Shown here: in pieces, positions 29,423 to 37,917 of the stretch
Layout of the letters: every line of letters begins with the position of its first letter
How positions within the stretch are numbered: the stretch's first letter is position 1
NCBI GenBank assembly: GCA_041071465.1
Contig: CP163498.1
Coordinates: 5,040,001 to 5,104,000, forward strand
Source: Pseudomonas putida
Lineage (GTDB): Bacteria > Pseudomonadota > Gammaproteobacteria > Pseudomonadales > Pseudomonadaceae
Length of the DNA: 64,000 bases
Reading direction: 5' to 3'
Made by a program: the position numbers and the translations under genes
Notes under the pieces: generated by a model
Databases searched by the model: none
Told to the model about the DNA's origin: nothing
Seen by the model: the letters and a program-made list of their open reading frames with translations, nothing else

Positions 29423-30487
29423 ATGTTCTTGAGAAACGCCTGGTACGCCGCCGCCTGGGACACCGAAGTGAAGCAGGCCTTGCATCCGACCATCCTCCTT
29501 GGCGAAGCCATCGTGCTGTATCGCAAGGCGGACGGCGCCGTCGTTGCCCTGGAGGATGCTTGCCCGCACCGTAAGCTGCCGTTGTCGATGGGGCGCCTGC
29601 AGGGTGATGTGGTCGAGTGTGGCTACCACGGGCTGACGTTTGACAGTGCTGGCGCCTGCGTGAAGGCCGCTTGCGTGTCGCGTATTCCTCAGACGGCGAA
29701 GGTGCGCAGTTACCCGGTAGAGGAGCGCTATGGCCTGGTATGGCTGTGGATGGGTGATCCGGCGCTGGCCGACCCGGCCAAGCTTCTAAACATTGCCGAG
29801 TGGGATGACCCGAACTGGGGGTTGAACCGCGGCGATTCGATGACAATCGACTGCAATTACCTGTACATGACCGACAACCTGCTCGACCCCTCTCATGTCG
29901 CCTGGGTGCACCAGAGCACCTTTGGCACCTCGGCCTGCGAATCGCAGCCGCTGGAAACCGTGGAGAAGGACGATGGCGTAGTTGTGTCGCGGTGGCTGTA
30001 CGACATCGACGTTGCGCCGTTCTACCAGCAGTACCTGAAGTTCCAGGGGCGTTGCGATCGCTTGCAGTACTACGAGGTGCGTTACCCGGCGCACGCGATC
30101 ATCAAGGGGGTCCATACCCCGGCCGGCTACGGCGGCGATGCTGTACCTGCGCACGATAAAGCGTTCTTGATGGACTCCTACAACTTCATGACGCCGGTCG
30201 ATGAAAACCGTACCCGTTACTACTGGTTCCAGTTGCGTAACTTCGATGCCGACAGTGAGAGCGTCTCGCGTCAGTTCGCTGCTGACGTGCGCCGGGCTTT
30301 TGAGGAGGACCGGGTGATCCTCGCCGCTGTGCATGCTGGCATGAAAAACCGCCAGACCGCCAACATCGACCTGGCCATCGACTCAGGCCCGCTGCGTTTT
30401 CGTCGCGCCATGGAGCGCATGATCCGCGAAGAACAGACAGGCGCCGCCAAGCTGATCGATACCCGCGAGGTCAAAGCCCATGCTTGA
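29423..30487 (+). CDS. Rieske non-heme iron oxygenase, large subunit (VanA-like)
   Basis: 354 residues. The Rieske cluster ligands are C47/H49 in CPHRKLPL and C66/H69 in CGYHGLTF. The mononuclear iron site is in DNLLDPSHVAWVHQ. The N-terminus MFLRNAWYAAAWDTEV is characteristic of the VanA/phenoxybenzoate group, which mostly carries out O- or N-demethylation and ring hydroxylation. GAGGAG lies upstream. The stop overlaps the reductase start by 8 bp. The association with amino-acid uptake genes is unusual for vanillate demethylase, so the substrate is probably a modified amino acid or betaine (inference). Confidence 0.93.
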   Translation: MFLRNAWYAAAWDTEVKQALHPTILLGEAIVLYRKADGAVVALEDACPHRKLPLSMGRLQGDVVECGYHGLTFDSAGACVKAACVSRIPQTAKVRSYPVEERYGLVWLWMGDPALADPAKLLNIAEWDDPNWGLNRGDSMTIDCNYLYMTDNLLDPSHVAWVHQSTFGTSACESQPLETVEKDDGVVVSRWLYDIDVAPFYQQYLKFQGRCDRLQYYEVRYPAHAIIKGVHTPAGYGGDAVPAHDKAFLMDSYNFMTPVDENRTRYYWFQLRNFDADSESVSRQFAADVRRAFEEDRVILAAVHAGMKNRQTANIDLAIDSGPLRFRRAMERMIREEQTGAAKLIDTREVKAHA

Positions 30488-31589
30488 CACCATTCCCGCC
30501 GTGAAGGGCTTTGCGCGCTTCCAGGTGACCAGGAAGGTGCGAGAAAGCGTGTCGATAACCTCGTTCGTACTCGAACCTGCCGTGCACCAGGGCCGGGTGG
30601 CATTTCGCCCGGGGCAGTTCATCGTAGTTCGCATACCACAGGCCGAAGGACCACAGGTGCTGCGCGCCTACAGCCTGTCGGGCGACCCGGGCGATCCCTC
30701 GCAACTGCGCATCTCGGTGAAGCACGAATTGCCGCCGGCACGTTCGCCCGGCCTGCCGGCCGGCGTGGGGTCGAGCTTCTTGCATCAAGCAGTGGAAGTG
30801 GGCGAGCAACTGGAAATCGCTGGCCCGTCCGGTACGTTCGTACTGGACGAAAGCAGCGAGCGGCCTGTGCTGTTGTTCAGCGGCGGGGTGGGCCTGACCC
30901 CCATGGTGAGCATGCTGCATCGTCTGGCTGGTACCACGCGGCCGGTGTACTTCATCCATGCCTGCGAGAACGGCGCCGTGCATGCCCTGCGCGACGAGGT
31001 GTTGGCGGTGGCCGCCAGGCGCGCTGGGATCGTGGTGCACTTCTGCTACCGGATGCCGACCGATGACGACTTGAAACGTGCGCACCATCACAGCAGCGGG
31101 CTGGTCAGTCGGGAAACCCTGCAGACATTACTGCCCCTCGATGACTACGACGCCTACCTGTGTGGCCCGCGCCCGTTCATGCAGGCGAACTGGCGGCTGC
31201 TGCGTGGCCTGGGGATCGACAGGGCGCGCATTCGTTATGAGTTCTTTGGCCCGGCCACGATCCTCGATGAAGACGAAGCCCCGGCTGCTCCCCCTGTGGC
31301 GCCGCCGGAGCCTGCGCCCGCCGGTGACCTGACCGTGCGCTTCGAGCCGTCGGGGCAGTCCGTGACCTGGGATGCCGCCTGCCCCTCGCTGCTCGACTGT
31401 GCCGAGCAGGCCGGGTTCGCGCCGCCCTTCAGTTGTCGCGCCGGGCTGTGCAACAGCTGCCTGACCCCGCTGCTTAGCGGCAGTGTCGAGTACAGCGAGG
31501 CGCCGTTGATGCCGCCTGAGCCTGGCCAGGTGTTGTTGTGTTGCGCACGGCCGACCTCGCCGGTGGTGTTGGCGCTGATCGATCAATAG
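30480..31589 (+). CDS. Oxygenase reductase (VanB-like): FMN/NAD and plant-type [2Fe-2S] ferredoxin domains
   Basis: 369 residues in the class IA order. Residues of about 10-110 are a flavin-binding barrel (LRAYSLSGDPGD). Residues of about 120-240 bind NADH (LLFSGGVGLTPMVSML, YLCGPRPFMQ). A Pro/Ala linker (about 255-275) precedes a C-terminal ferredoxin with C-x4-C-x2-C in FSCRAGLCNSC and the last Cys in VLLCCARP. It passes electrons to the Rieske protein encoded just upstream, with which it is translationally coupled. Confidence 0.93.
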   Translation: MLDTIPAVKGFARFQVTRKVRESVSITSFVLEPAVHQGRVAFRPGQFIVVRIPQAEGPQVLRAYSLSGDPGDPSQLRISVKHELPPARSPGLPAGVGSSFLHQAVEVGEQLEIAGPSGTFVLDESSERPVLLFSGGVGLTPMVSMLHRLAGTTRPVYFIHACENGAVHALRDEVLAVAARRAGIVVHFCYRMPTDDDLKRAHHHSSGLVSRETLQTLLPLDDYDAYLCGPRPFMQANWRLLRGLGIDRARIRYEFFGPATILDEDEAPAAPPVAPPEPAPAGDLTVRFEPSGQSVTWDAACPSLLDCAEQAGFAPPFSCRAGLCNSCLTPLLSGSVEYSEAPLMPPEPGQVLLCCARPTSPVVLALIDQ

Positions 31590-31712
31590 AGGCCCGCACC
31601 ACGCGGACAATGATGAACCCGCCAGAGGCCTGATGCCTATCCACTGATGCCCACCTCCAGACTTGCCTTGCCTCGCGTGCCCCTTACCGTGCTTCGCATC
31701 GGAGAATTAAAG

Positions 31713-32564
31713 ATGAACAACAAAAAAACTCGATTCGCCGCCTGCTCGCTGATGATGTTGCTTGCCAGTTTCTCGCTGAACACCCACGCCAAGGAGTGGA
31801 ACCACATACAGATCGCCACGGAGGGCGTTTATGAACCCTGGAACCGCACCTTGCCAGACGGCTCTTTCGATGGCTTCGAACCGGAGATGGCCAAGGTCTT
31901 GTGCGAGCGCATGAAAGCCCGCTGCACGATCGTTGCCCAGGATTGGGATGGCCTGATCCCGGGGCTCAAGGCTGGCAAGTTCGATGTGGTGATGGACGCC
32001 CTGGCGATCAGCCCGGAGCGGCGCAAGGTGATCGACTTCTCCCGCCCTTACACCAAGGCCCCGGCCACGTTCATTGCGCTGCAGTCCAGCGCTGTCGACC
32101 TGGGCAGCGGTACCTTGCACTTGCGCGGTAACCCTGAGCTGGATACGCCTGCGGTGGATGACCTGCGCAAACGCCTCAAGGGCAAGCTGATCGGGATCGT
32201 CTCCGGCACCGTATACAGCAAGTTCATCCGCGACCAGTTTGGCCAGGTGGCGACCATCCGTGAATACAAGACCCCGCCCGAGCCGCTGATGGACCTGAAG
32301 AACGGCCGTGTCGACGTGGTGTTCGAAGACCTCGGCTTCCTTTCCGGGGAAATGCAGCGCGGCGCCGACAGTGGGCTGGTACTGGTCGGCCCGGCTATCA
32401 ATGGGCCGATCTGGGGCGAAGGGGAGGCCTTCGGTATACGTCCAGGCGAGCCGGAGCTCAAGGCCAAGCTCGACGCTGCGATCGATTCGCTGATCGCCGA
32501 CGGCACGATCAGCGAGCTCAGCCGCAAATGGTTCAAGCACGACTTCACGCCGCCCACCCAATGA
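31713..32564 (+). CDS. Polar amino-acid ABC transporter substrate-binding protein (SBP_bac_3)
   Basis: The ATG at 31713 follows GGAGAA; the track start at 31647 would place a leader before the signal peptide. Residues 1-26 are a signal peptide ending in THA. The mature protein shows the HisJ/ArtJ-type pattern: ATEGVYEPWNRTLPDGSFDGF, FDVVMDALAISPERRKVIDFS and RVDVVFEDLGFL. It would capture a positively charged or polar amino acid in the periplasm. It begins the transport section of the operon, 123 bp after the reductase. Confidence 0.92.
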   Translation: MNNKKTRFAACSLMMLLASFSLNTHAKEWNHIQIATEGVYEPWNRTLPDGSFDGFEPEMAKVLCERMKARCTIVAQDWDGLIPGLKAGKFDVVMDALAISPERRKVIDFSRPYTKAPATFIALQSSAVDLGSGTLHLRGNPELDTPAVDDLRKRLKGKLIGIVSGTVYSKFIRDQFGQVATIREYKTPPEPLMDLKNGRVDVVFEDLGFLSGEMQRGADSGLVLVGPAINGPIWGEGEAFGIRPGEPELKAKLDAAIDSLIADGTISELSRKWFKHDFTPPTQ

Positions 32565-32664
32565 CCCCGGTCCGTCTGGCGCCCCAGTGGCGCCAGGCAC
32601 CGACAGGCCGCTCGCGCATCAGCGCGGGCCGGCGGTTCTCTGACACGGTTATAGGTGGACTACG

Positions 32665-33369
32665 GTGATCGAGTTGATTGGTTTTAGCGCAAAGGGCTGG
32701 GGCAGTGTGTTGCTCATGGCCGCGCTCATGACGGTACTGGTGACGTTGGCGGCGTTGCTGGTCGGTGCTGTGCTGGGTGCACTCGTCGCTGCCGCCAAGC
32801 TGCACCCCAGCGGGCTGCTGCGGAGGCTGGGCGATGGCTACACCACAGTGTTCCGGGGGATCCCGGAGCTGTTGGTGATCTACCTGTTTTTCTATGGCGG
32901 CTCGGCGTTGGTGAGCAGCGTGGGCGGGCTGTTCGGTGCCGAGGGCTTTATCAGCATGCCGGCGTTCCTGGTGGGGGCGCTGGCGGTCGGGGTGGTGTCT
33001 GGCGCCTATCAGGCCGAAGTGTATCGCGGGGCGTTCCAGGCGGTGTCGCGCAGCGAGCTGGAAGCGGCCAAGGCGATCGGCATGCCGCTGATGCTGCGCT
33101 TTCGCCGGATCATTGCGCCACAGATCCTGCGTTTCGCCTTGCCGGGCATCGGCGGCGTCTGGCAGATCACCCTGAAGGATTCGGCGCTGATTTCTGTCAC
33201 GGGGTTGGTGGAACTGATGCGCGCCAGCCGCGTGGCCGCCGCCTCCACCGGGCAGTTCGTGTTGTTCTTCATCACTGGCTGCGCGCTCTACCTGGTGTTG
33301 ACGGGCATTTCCAACCTGGTTTTCTCCCGCGCTGAACTGCGTGTGGGCAGAACTTTTCGTCGCAGCTGA
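32665..33369 (+). CDS. Polar amino-acid ABC transporter permease (HisQ-like)
   Basis: 234 residues starting at GTG 32665, 9 bp after AGGTGG. Five hydrophobic segments are visible, and the EAA coupling motif lies at SELEAAKAIGMPLMLRFRR. The segment FRGIPELLVIYLFFYGG is typical of HisQ/ArtQ permeases. It pairs with the next permease as a heterodimer. Confidence 0.92.
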   Translation: MIELIGFSAKGWGSVLLMAALMTVLVTLAALLVGAVLGALVAAAKLHPSGLLRRLGDGYTTVFRGIPELLVIYLFFYGGSALVSSVGGLFGAEGFISMPAFLVGALAVGVVSGAYQAEVYRGAFQAVSRSELEAAKAIGMPLMLRFRRIIAPQILRFALPGIGGVWQITLKDSALISVTGLVELMRASRVAAASTGQFVLFFITGCALYLVLTGISNLVFSRAELRVGRTFRRS

Positions 33370-33381
33370 AGGGGGCCAACC

Positions 33382-34119
33382 ATGTCTGTAGATATCGCTT
33401 TCATTGCTGACACCCTGGTGCAACTGTTGCGGGCGCTGCCGACAACGCTGCTGCTGTTCGCCGCATCGGTCGCCATCGGCACGCTGCTGGCCTTGCTGGT
33501 GGTGTGGATGCGGGTGTGCGAGGTCGCTGCGCTGCGTCACCTGGCGCGCGGCTACATCTTCCTGTTCCGCGGCTCGCCGCTGCTGATCCAGATGTTCCTG
33601 CTCTACTACGGGCTGAGCCAGTTTCCCGAGGTGCGCCAGAGCCTGCTCTGGCCGGTGCTGCGCGAGCCGCTCAGTTGCGCGGTGATTGCCCTGGCGCTGT
33701 GTACGGCAGGCTACATGGCGGAAATTTTCCGTGGCGGTTTGCTGGCCGTGCCGCCGCAGCAAATCGAAGCGGGGCGGGCTGCGGGCATGTCGGGCTGGTT
33801 GCTGGCGCGACGGATCATCATCCCTATCGCCCTGCGCAGCTGCCTGCCGGCTTATTCGACGGAGATCATTCTGATGATGAAGGCGACCTCGCTGGCAAGC
33901 CTGGTCACCGTCTACGAAGTGTCCGGCGTGGCGCAGCGGATCATCGCCGAAACCTACCGCACGCTCGAGGTGTTCCTGTGTGCCGCGCTGATCTACCTGG
34001 TTCTGAACTTCCTGATCGTTCGCATCCTGGCGTGGGTCGAACACTGGTTGTCGCCCCGGCAGCCCGTCACCGCGTGTCAAACAACAAAAAAGTACGCACT
34101 CAGCGTACGTAGAGGATAA
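33382..34119 (+). CDS. Polar amino-acid ABC transporter permease (HisM-like)
   Basis: 245 residues. The segment [20 protein letters not shown] and the EAA loop [19 protein letters not shown] mark a HisM/ArtM-type permease. It starts 12 bp after the first permease with GGGGG upstream. It forms the second half of the inner-membrane channel. Confidence 0.92.
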   Translation: MSVDIAFIADTLVQLLRALPTTLLLFAASVAIGTLLALLVVWMRVCEVAALRHLARGYIFLFRGSPLLIQMFLLYYGLSQFPEVRQSLLWPVLREPLSCAVIALALCTAGYMAEIFRGGLLAVPPQQIEAGRAAGMSGWLLARRIIIPIALRSCLPAYSTEIILMMKATSLASLVTVYEVSGVAQRIIAETYRTLEVFLCAALIYLVLNFLIVRILAWVEHWLSPRQPVTACQTTKKYALSVRRG

Positions 34120-34124
34120 GTGGC

Positions 34125-34895
34125 ATGACTACAGATCCAGTGCTGCAGGTAAAACACATCCGCAAATCCTTCGGCAACCTGGAGGTGCTCAAGGGCATCT
34201 CGCTGGACGCCCACGAGGGTGACGTGGTGTCGATACTCGGCGCCAGCGGCTCGGGCAAGAGCACTTTCCTGCGCTGCATCAACCTGCTGGAAGTCCCCGA
34301 TGCCGGCGAGATCCGTGTTGCCGGCGAGCAGGTGGTGTTCAAGCGTGGTCGCCACCAGGTGCTGGTCCCCGCCAACCGGCGCCAGGTCGATCGCATGCGC
34401 CCGGAGCTGGGCATGGTGTTCCAGAGCTTCGGCCTGTGGTCGCACATGACGGTGCTGCAGAACGTCATTGAAGGCCCGGTGCATGTACAGAAGCGTCCGC
34501 GCGCCGAGTGCATCGATGAAGCCGAGGCGTTACTGGAAAAAGTGGGCATGGCCGACAAGCGCGACCACTACCCGGCGTTCCTGTCCGGTGGCCAGCAACA
34601 GCGTGTGGCCATCGCCCGCACCCTGGCGATGCGCCCGCGGGTCATCCTGTTCGACGAGCCGACCTCGGCGCTCGACCCGGAGCTGGTTGGCGAGGTGCTG
34701 AAGGTGATGCGTTCGCTGGCCGAGGAGGGCAGGACCATGCTGGTGGTCACCCATGAAATGGGCTTTGCCCGCAGCGTTTCCAACCGTGTGGTGTTCATGA
34801 ACCAGGGGCTGATCGAGGCTCAGGGCACGCCGCAGGAGATGTTCAACGAGCAGCACTGCGAACGTTTCAGCCGGTTCATCCTCAGCCACGCCTGA
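34125..34895 (+). CDS. Polar amino-acid ABC transporter ATP-binding protein (HisP-like)
   Basis: 256 residues. Walker [11 protein letters not shown]-loop [16 protein letters not shown], signature [16 protein letters not shown] and Walker [19 protein letters not shown] are complete. The insertion before the Q-loop ([18 protein letters not shown]) is typical of HisP/GltL-type ATPases. It starts 5 bp after the permease stop. The lyase-like gene follows after 91 bp. Confidence 0.94.
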   Translation: MTTDPVLQVKHIRKSFGNLEVLKGISLDAHEGDVVSILGASGSGKSTFLRCINLLEVPDAGEIRVAGEQVVFKRGRHQVLVPANRRQVDRMRPELGMVFQSFGLWSHMTVLQNVIEGPVHVQKRPRAECIDEAEALLEKVGMADKRDHYPAFLSGGQQQRVAIARTLAMRPRVILFDEPTSALDPELVGEVLKVMRSLAEEGRTMLVVTHEMGFARSVSNRVVFMNQGLIEAQGTPQEMFNEQHCERFSRFILSHA

Positions 34896-34919
34896 CACCC
34901 CGAAAACAACGCGTTTTTT

Positions 34920-34944
34920 CGCCTGTTCTGGAACGGGGCAGGCG
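34920..34944 (+). repeat. Intra-operon hairpin between the ATPase and lyase-like genes
   Basis: CGCCTG (34920-34925) and CAGGCG (34939-34944) are inverse complements with a 13-base loop, 25 bases past the ATPase stop. There is no T-run after it. It could partly separate or stabilise transcripts, but the stem is short. Confidence 0.3.
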
Positions 34945-34986
34945 TTCTACACCCTGAAAAAGCCAATGAGCAGAGAGAGCACAGCC

Positions 34987-36534
34987 ATGCGCATGCAACC
35001 CCAAGATATCGCCAGCGTAGTACTGGACGATGCCAAACCCTCCCTCGAAGCGTTCATCGCGGTCGCCCGTTATGGTGCGAAAGTGAGTTTCTCCGATGCC
35101 TACCGTGCCCGCGTTTCACGTTCGCGTCAGCTGATTGAACGCTTCCTCGACGAAAACCGCTTGGTCTATGGCGTGACTACAGGTTTTGGCGACAACGTCC
35201 GGCATGTGATTTCGCCTGAGGACGCGCAAACACTGCAGGTGAATATCGTGCGCTCCCACGCGGTGTCAGTGGGCGAGCCGCTGAACCGCGAACAGGTCCG
35301 TGCCGTGCAGTTGATGATTCTGGTCAGCTTGGGCAAGGGGTTTTCGGGTGTACGCATGGCGCTGCTGGAGCAGATTGCCGGGCTGCTCAACAACGATGTG
35401 ATGCCGTTTGCCCCCAGTGAGGGCTCGGTCGGTTACCTCGGCCCTGAAGGCCATCTCGCGCTGGTACTGATCGGCGAAGGCAAGGCCAGCGTTGCCGGTG
35501 GTGAATGGGTGGACGGTGCGACTGCATTGCGCCAAGTGGGCATGCAACCGATCACACTGCAGTGCAAGGAAGGCCTGGCGATGCTCAACGGTACGACCTC
35601 GGTCACTGCCATCGCCACCCTGGCGCAGTACAACGCCAACCAGGCGGCCCAGGCGGCGGACGTGGCCGCGGCCATTTCCCTGCAGGTACTCAAGGGCACC
35701 ATTCGGGCCTTCGACCCGCGCTACCACTCGGTCAAGGCCCATGTCGCCCAGGCGCAGACCGCTCGCTATATCAAGCAGTTGCTGGGTGACAGCCAGCTGA
35801 TCGAGGAGAACATCGACTACCGCCTGCAAGACACCTACAGCCTGCGCGCCATCCCCCAGGTGCATGGTGCCTCCAAGCAGTTCATCGCCTACGCCCAGGC
35901 CTGCATCGACAACGAGATCGGCTCCTCGGGCGACAACCCGGTGATCTACCCGCTCAGCGACGATGACGGTATCGCCATCTCCGGGGCGAACTTCGATGGT
36001 TCCTACATCGGCATGGCGGCGGACACGCTGTGCAACGCAATGACCAACCTGGCGAAGATCTCCGAGCGGCGTACCGACCGTATGGTCAACTCGCATTTCA
36101 GCGAAATGCCCGCCTTCCTGGTGCGCAATCCCGGCCTCAACAATGGCTACATGATCATCCAATACACCGCCGCCGGGCTGGTGGGGGAGATGAAGGTGCT
36201 GTCCCACCCATCCACCATCGACAGTGTCTCCACTTGTGGCAACCAAGAAGACCCGGTGAGCTTTGCCTTCAACGCAGCCATAAAGGCGTACCAAGTGTCG
36301 CGCAAGCTGGAGTCGGTGCTAGCCATCGAGATCCTGGTCGGCTGCCAGGCCCTGGACTTTCATGAGGTGGGCAAGGCCTCCAGTGCCACGCGTGCGCTCT
36401 ATGAACTGGTGCGCAGTCGCGTGCCAGTGGCCAATGAAGACCGCGCGTTCTACGCCGATATCGTTGCGGTGACTGAGCAACTACGCGGGGGCGAAGTGCT
36501 CGTAGTCATTGATCGCGTGCTTGCCAATCAGTGA
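34987..36534 (+). CDS. HAL/PAL-fold lyase homologue lacking the MIO-forming Ala-Ser-Gly triad
   Basis: The ATG at 34987 (MRMQPQDIAS) follows GAGAGAG; a start at 34966 is possible. The 515-residue protein aligns along its length with histidine ammonia-lyase: VYGVTTGFGDN (about 60-70), GLAMLNGTTS, QDTYSLRAIPQVHG, GNQEDPVS. Where HAL has GSVG-ASG-DLAPL, this protein has GSVG-YLG-PEGHLALV (YLG at about residues 150-152), three residues shorter. The ASG residues that cyclise into the MIO electrophile are absent. It is therefore unlikely to be a classical ammonia-lyase. As I recall, ergothionases (trimethylamine-eliminating) are MIO-independent relatives, so elimination from a betaine is one candidate role. 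Confidence 0.88.
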   Translation: MRMQPQDIASVVLDDAKPSLEAFIAVARYGAKVSFSDAYRARVSRSRQLIERFLDENRLVYGVTTGFGDNVRHVISPEDAQTLQVNIVRSHAVSVGEPLNREQVRAVQLMILVSLGKGFSGVRMALLEQIAGLLNNDVMPFAPSEGSVGYLGPEGHLALVLIGEGKASVAGGEWVDGATALRQVGMQPITLQCKEGLAMLNGTTSVTAIATLAQYNANQAAQAADVAAAISLQVLKGTIRAFDPRYHSVKAHVAQAQTARYIKQLLGDSQLIEENIDYRLQDTYSLRAIPQVHGASKQFIAYAQACIDNEIGSSGDNPVIYPLSDDDGIAISGANFDGSYIGMAADTLCNAMTNLAKISERRTDRMVNSHFSEMPAFLVRNPGLNNGYMIIQYTAAGLVGEMKVLSHPSTIDSVSTCGNQEDPVSFAFNAAIKAYQVSRKLESVLAIEILVGCQALDFHEVGKASSATRALYELVRSRVPVANEDRAFYADIVAVTEQLRGGEVLVVIDRVLANQ

Positions 36535-36541
36535 TTGCGTA

Positions 36542-36567
36542 CCGGCCCGGTGGATATACCGGGCCGG
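36542..36567 (+). terminator. Strong stem-loop after the lyase-like gene
   Basis: CCGGCCCGGT (36542-36551) and ACCGGGCCGG (36558-36567) form a perfect 10-bp GC-rich stem with a 6-base loop, 8 bases past the operon's last stop. There is no uninterrupted T-run, so termination strength is uncertain, but the position fits the end of the transcript. Confidence 0.75.
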
Positions 36568-36733
36568 CTCAGGAGTTTGTTAAACGATCAAATCACGTGT
36601 GGCGAAGTCGACGTGGCTCCAGAAGGAAGCCCGCTTGGGGTGGGCAAGGGCGTTTCTATCAGAGATAGTGTGACGGTCACCGGTTAATCGGAGTAACATA
36701 GGTCATTGATTTTAAAGGTCAATACATTCGCGG

Positions 36734-36810
36734 CACTCTTTAGTTGGAAAACAGATTTCTATCTTCCAATTAAGTACTGGAATCCCAGTCATTTTTCCAG
36801 TTAAAGACTG
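36734..36810. repeat. Three copies of a 16-bp repeat, candidate transposase-binding sites
   Basis: Copy 1, 36764-36779: TTCCAATTAAGTACTG. Copy 2, 36795-36810: TTCCAGTTAAAGACTG, 31 bp further on in the same orientation. Copy 3, 36734-36749, is inverted and reads TTCCAACTAAAGAGTG on the minus strand. Pairs of copies agree at about 13 of 16 positions. Arrays of short spaced repeats in this form are typical of Tn7/Tn5053-family ends, where TnsB/TniA binds. I found no matching copies near a right end, so the assignment is provisional. Confidence 0.5.
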
Positions 36811-36832
36811 TATTTTAAGGTATAGATCTGAG

Positions 36833-36849
36833 CGGTTGTACGACAACCG
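36833..36849. repeat. Perfect dyad symmetry
   Basis: CGGTTGT (36833-36839) and ACAACCG (36843-36849) flank a 3-base centre. The compact shape is that of a dimeric DNA-binding protein site rather than a terminator. It lies 23 bp from the repeat array. Confidence 0.4.
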
Positions 36850-37356
36850 GAATCGATATCCGATGCTCACTTCAAGACCAAGGGCGATTCAATTTCAGGT
36901 GACCCTCAAACGTCGACAGCCTTGCTGAAGCTTCGCTGGCATCAGTCGTTGTTAAGCGCTGTGTAACGGTTTGAACATTTCGCGTCCTAGAGCGCTCGAG
37001 CTTTGGGCTAGCATCTACTGCACCGTAGTTACTGCAAGAGCGATATCAGAATGCCGGCAGGCTCTAGAGCAACATCGGCAAATCCTAACCTCTGACCCTG
37101 TCAGCCCTCAAGCCTCATCCCGACGCCGAACTCAACGGGCTCGTTTTCTTAGTACCCTATTAGAATCGTGGTGGCTCTGTCCAACGAGGCTCGGGAGGTA
37201 AGCCCCCAGGCCCAGAATGCGTGCAGGCAAGGTACTTTCAGCTTCGGAACAAGATCTAGCCATTGCAACAGCAGCGTGAGTCTTATTCTGAGCACGCGAG
37301 AGGTCAGATGTATAGAACATAAATGTCAGATTCATGTAATGGATATATCAGAAATA

Positions 37357-37373
37357 AAGTGCAATAACTCTTC
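37357..37373. repeat. Small hairpin in the AT-rich flank
   Basis: ATAACTC and GAGTTAT flank the loop TTC within an AT-rich stretch; the outer bases TGCA...TGCA extend the symmetry loosely. It may be a terminator or protein site of the mobile element. Function unknown. Confidence 0.3.
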
Positions 37374-37917
37374 GAGTTATCTATTTATTGCAAAAATCAA
37401 TTTACGGCTAAGTAGTTTTCTTTGTCGTAAGCTGTTGTTCTGGTTGTCAAAAAAATGTGGGAAATTAGAAGAATATATTATCTGAATTTTTCATCAATTT
37501 AATTGTTATTCGAACTGTCAATTTGTTGGCGATAGTTTGGTTTGAAAATCCTGTTGCGATCATCGGTGCGTTGGGCTACTGTCAGTCAGCATCAACTCAC
37601 ACCCAGGCTTTTACTATAGAGCTTCAGGGTCTCATCTATTGAGCTAATGCCAGGCATGAATGGTTAAGTTGCACGTTCATGGTGAGCTCTGTGCTGCGTA
37701 CGGTTGAAGAAGTTTAGATGGGGCGAGTCCAAATCTTCTCCAAGCGATAGCTATTGTTTCATGTAAGCGTTTCTGGTACAGGCCGGAATAACAGTCTTAC
37801 AACGCCGCTTTACCATTTCAGTGAGGCAAGCCAATAGTGTCATCAATACGCATGTAGGAGTCAGGAGTGCATCAGATGACTCCTGCATTCAGTTCGACAT
37901 GACAAGTGACGATCAGG

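Larger units (their letters stand above)
36568..37917. other. Gene-poor, partly AT-rich left flank of the genomic island
   Basis: No convincing gene is seen in this 1.35 kb. GC content falls clearly after about 36700 and again at 37300-37560, unlike the flanking operons. Short frames at 36971-37201 and 37168-37485 show no family features. It holds the three 16-bp repeats at 36734-36810, a perfect 7-bp dyad at 36833-36849, and a hairpin at 37357-37373. It probably contains the left end of the Tn7-like element and the promoter for its genes. Confidence 0.6.

Noticed and set aside
29423..31589. Annotation as vanillate demethylase vanAB
   Set aside because: The family is right, but the operon context (amino-acid importer and lyase homologue) does not fit vanillate.
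32545..34080. 511-codon frame on the minus strand
   Set aside because: Shadow of the two permease genes; extremely Gln/Arg/His-rich.
34987..36534. Annotation as histidine ammonia-lyase hutH
   Set aside because: The MIO-forming triad is absent and no hutU, hutI or hutG gene is nearby.
36971..37485. Short frames in the island's left flank
   Set aside because: No family features, no ribosome binding sites, and overlapping frames on both strands with similar quality.
36535..37900. tRNA gene as insertion target of the island
   Set aside because: No cloverleaf-like sequence or CCA end was found on either strand.
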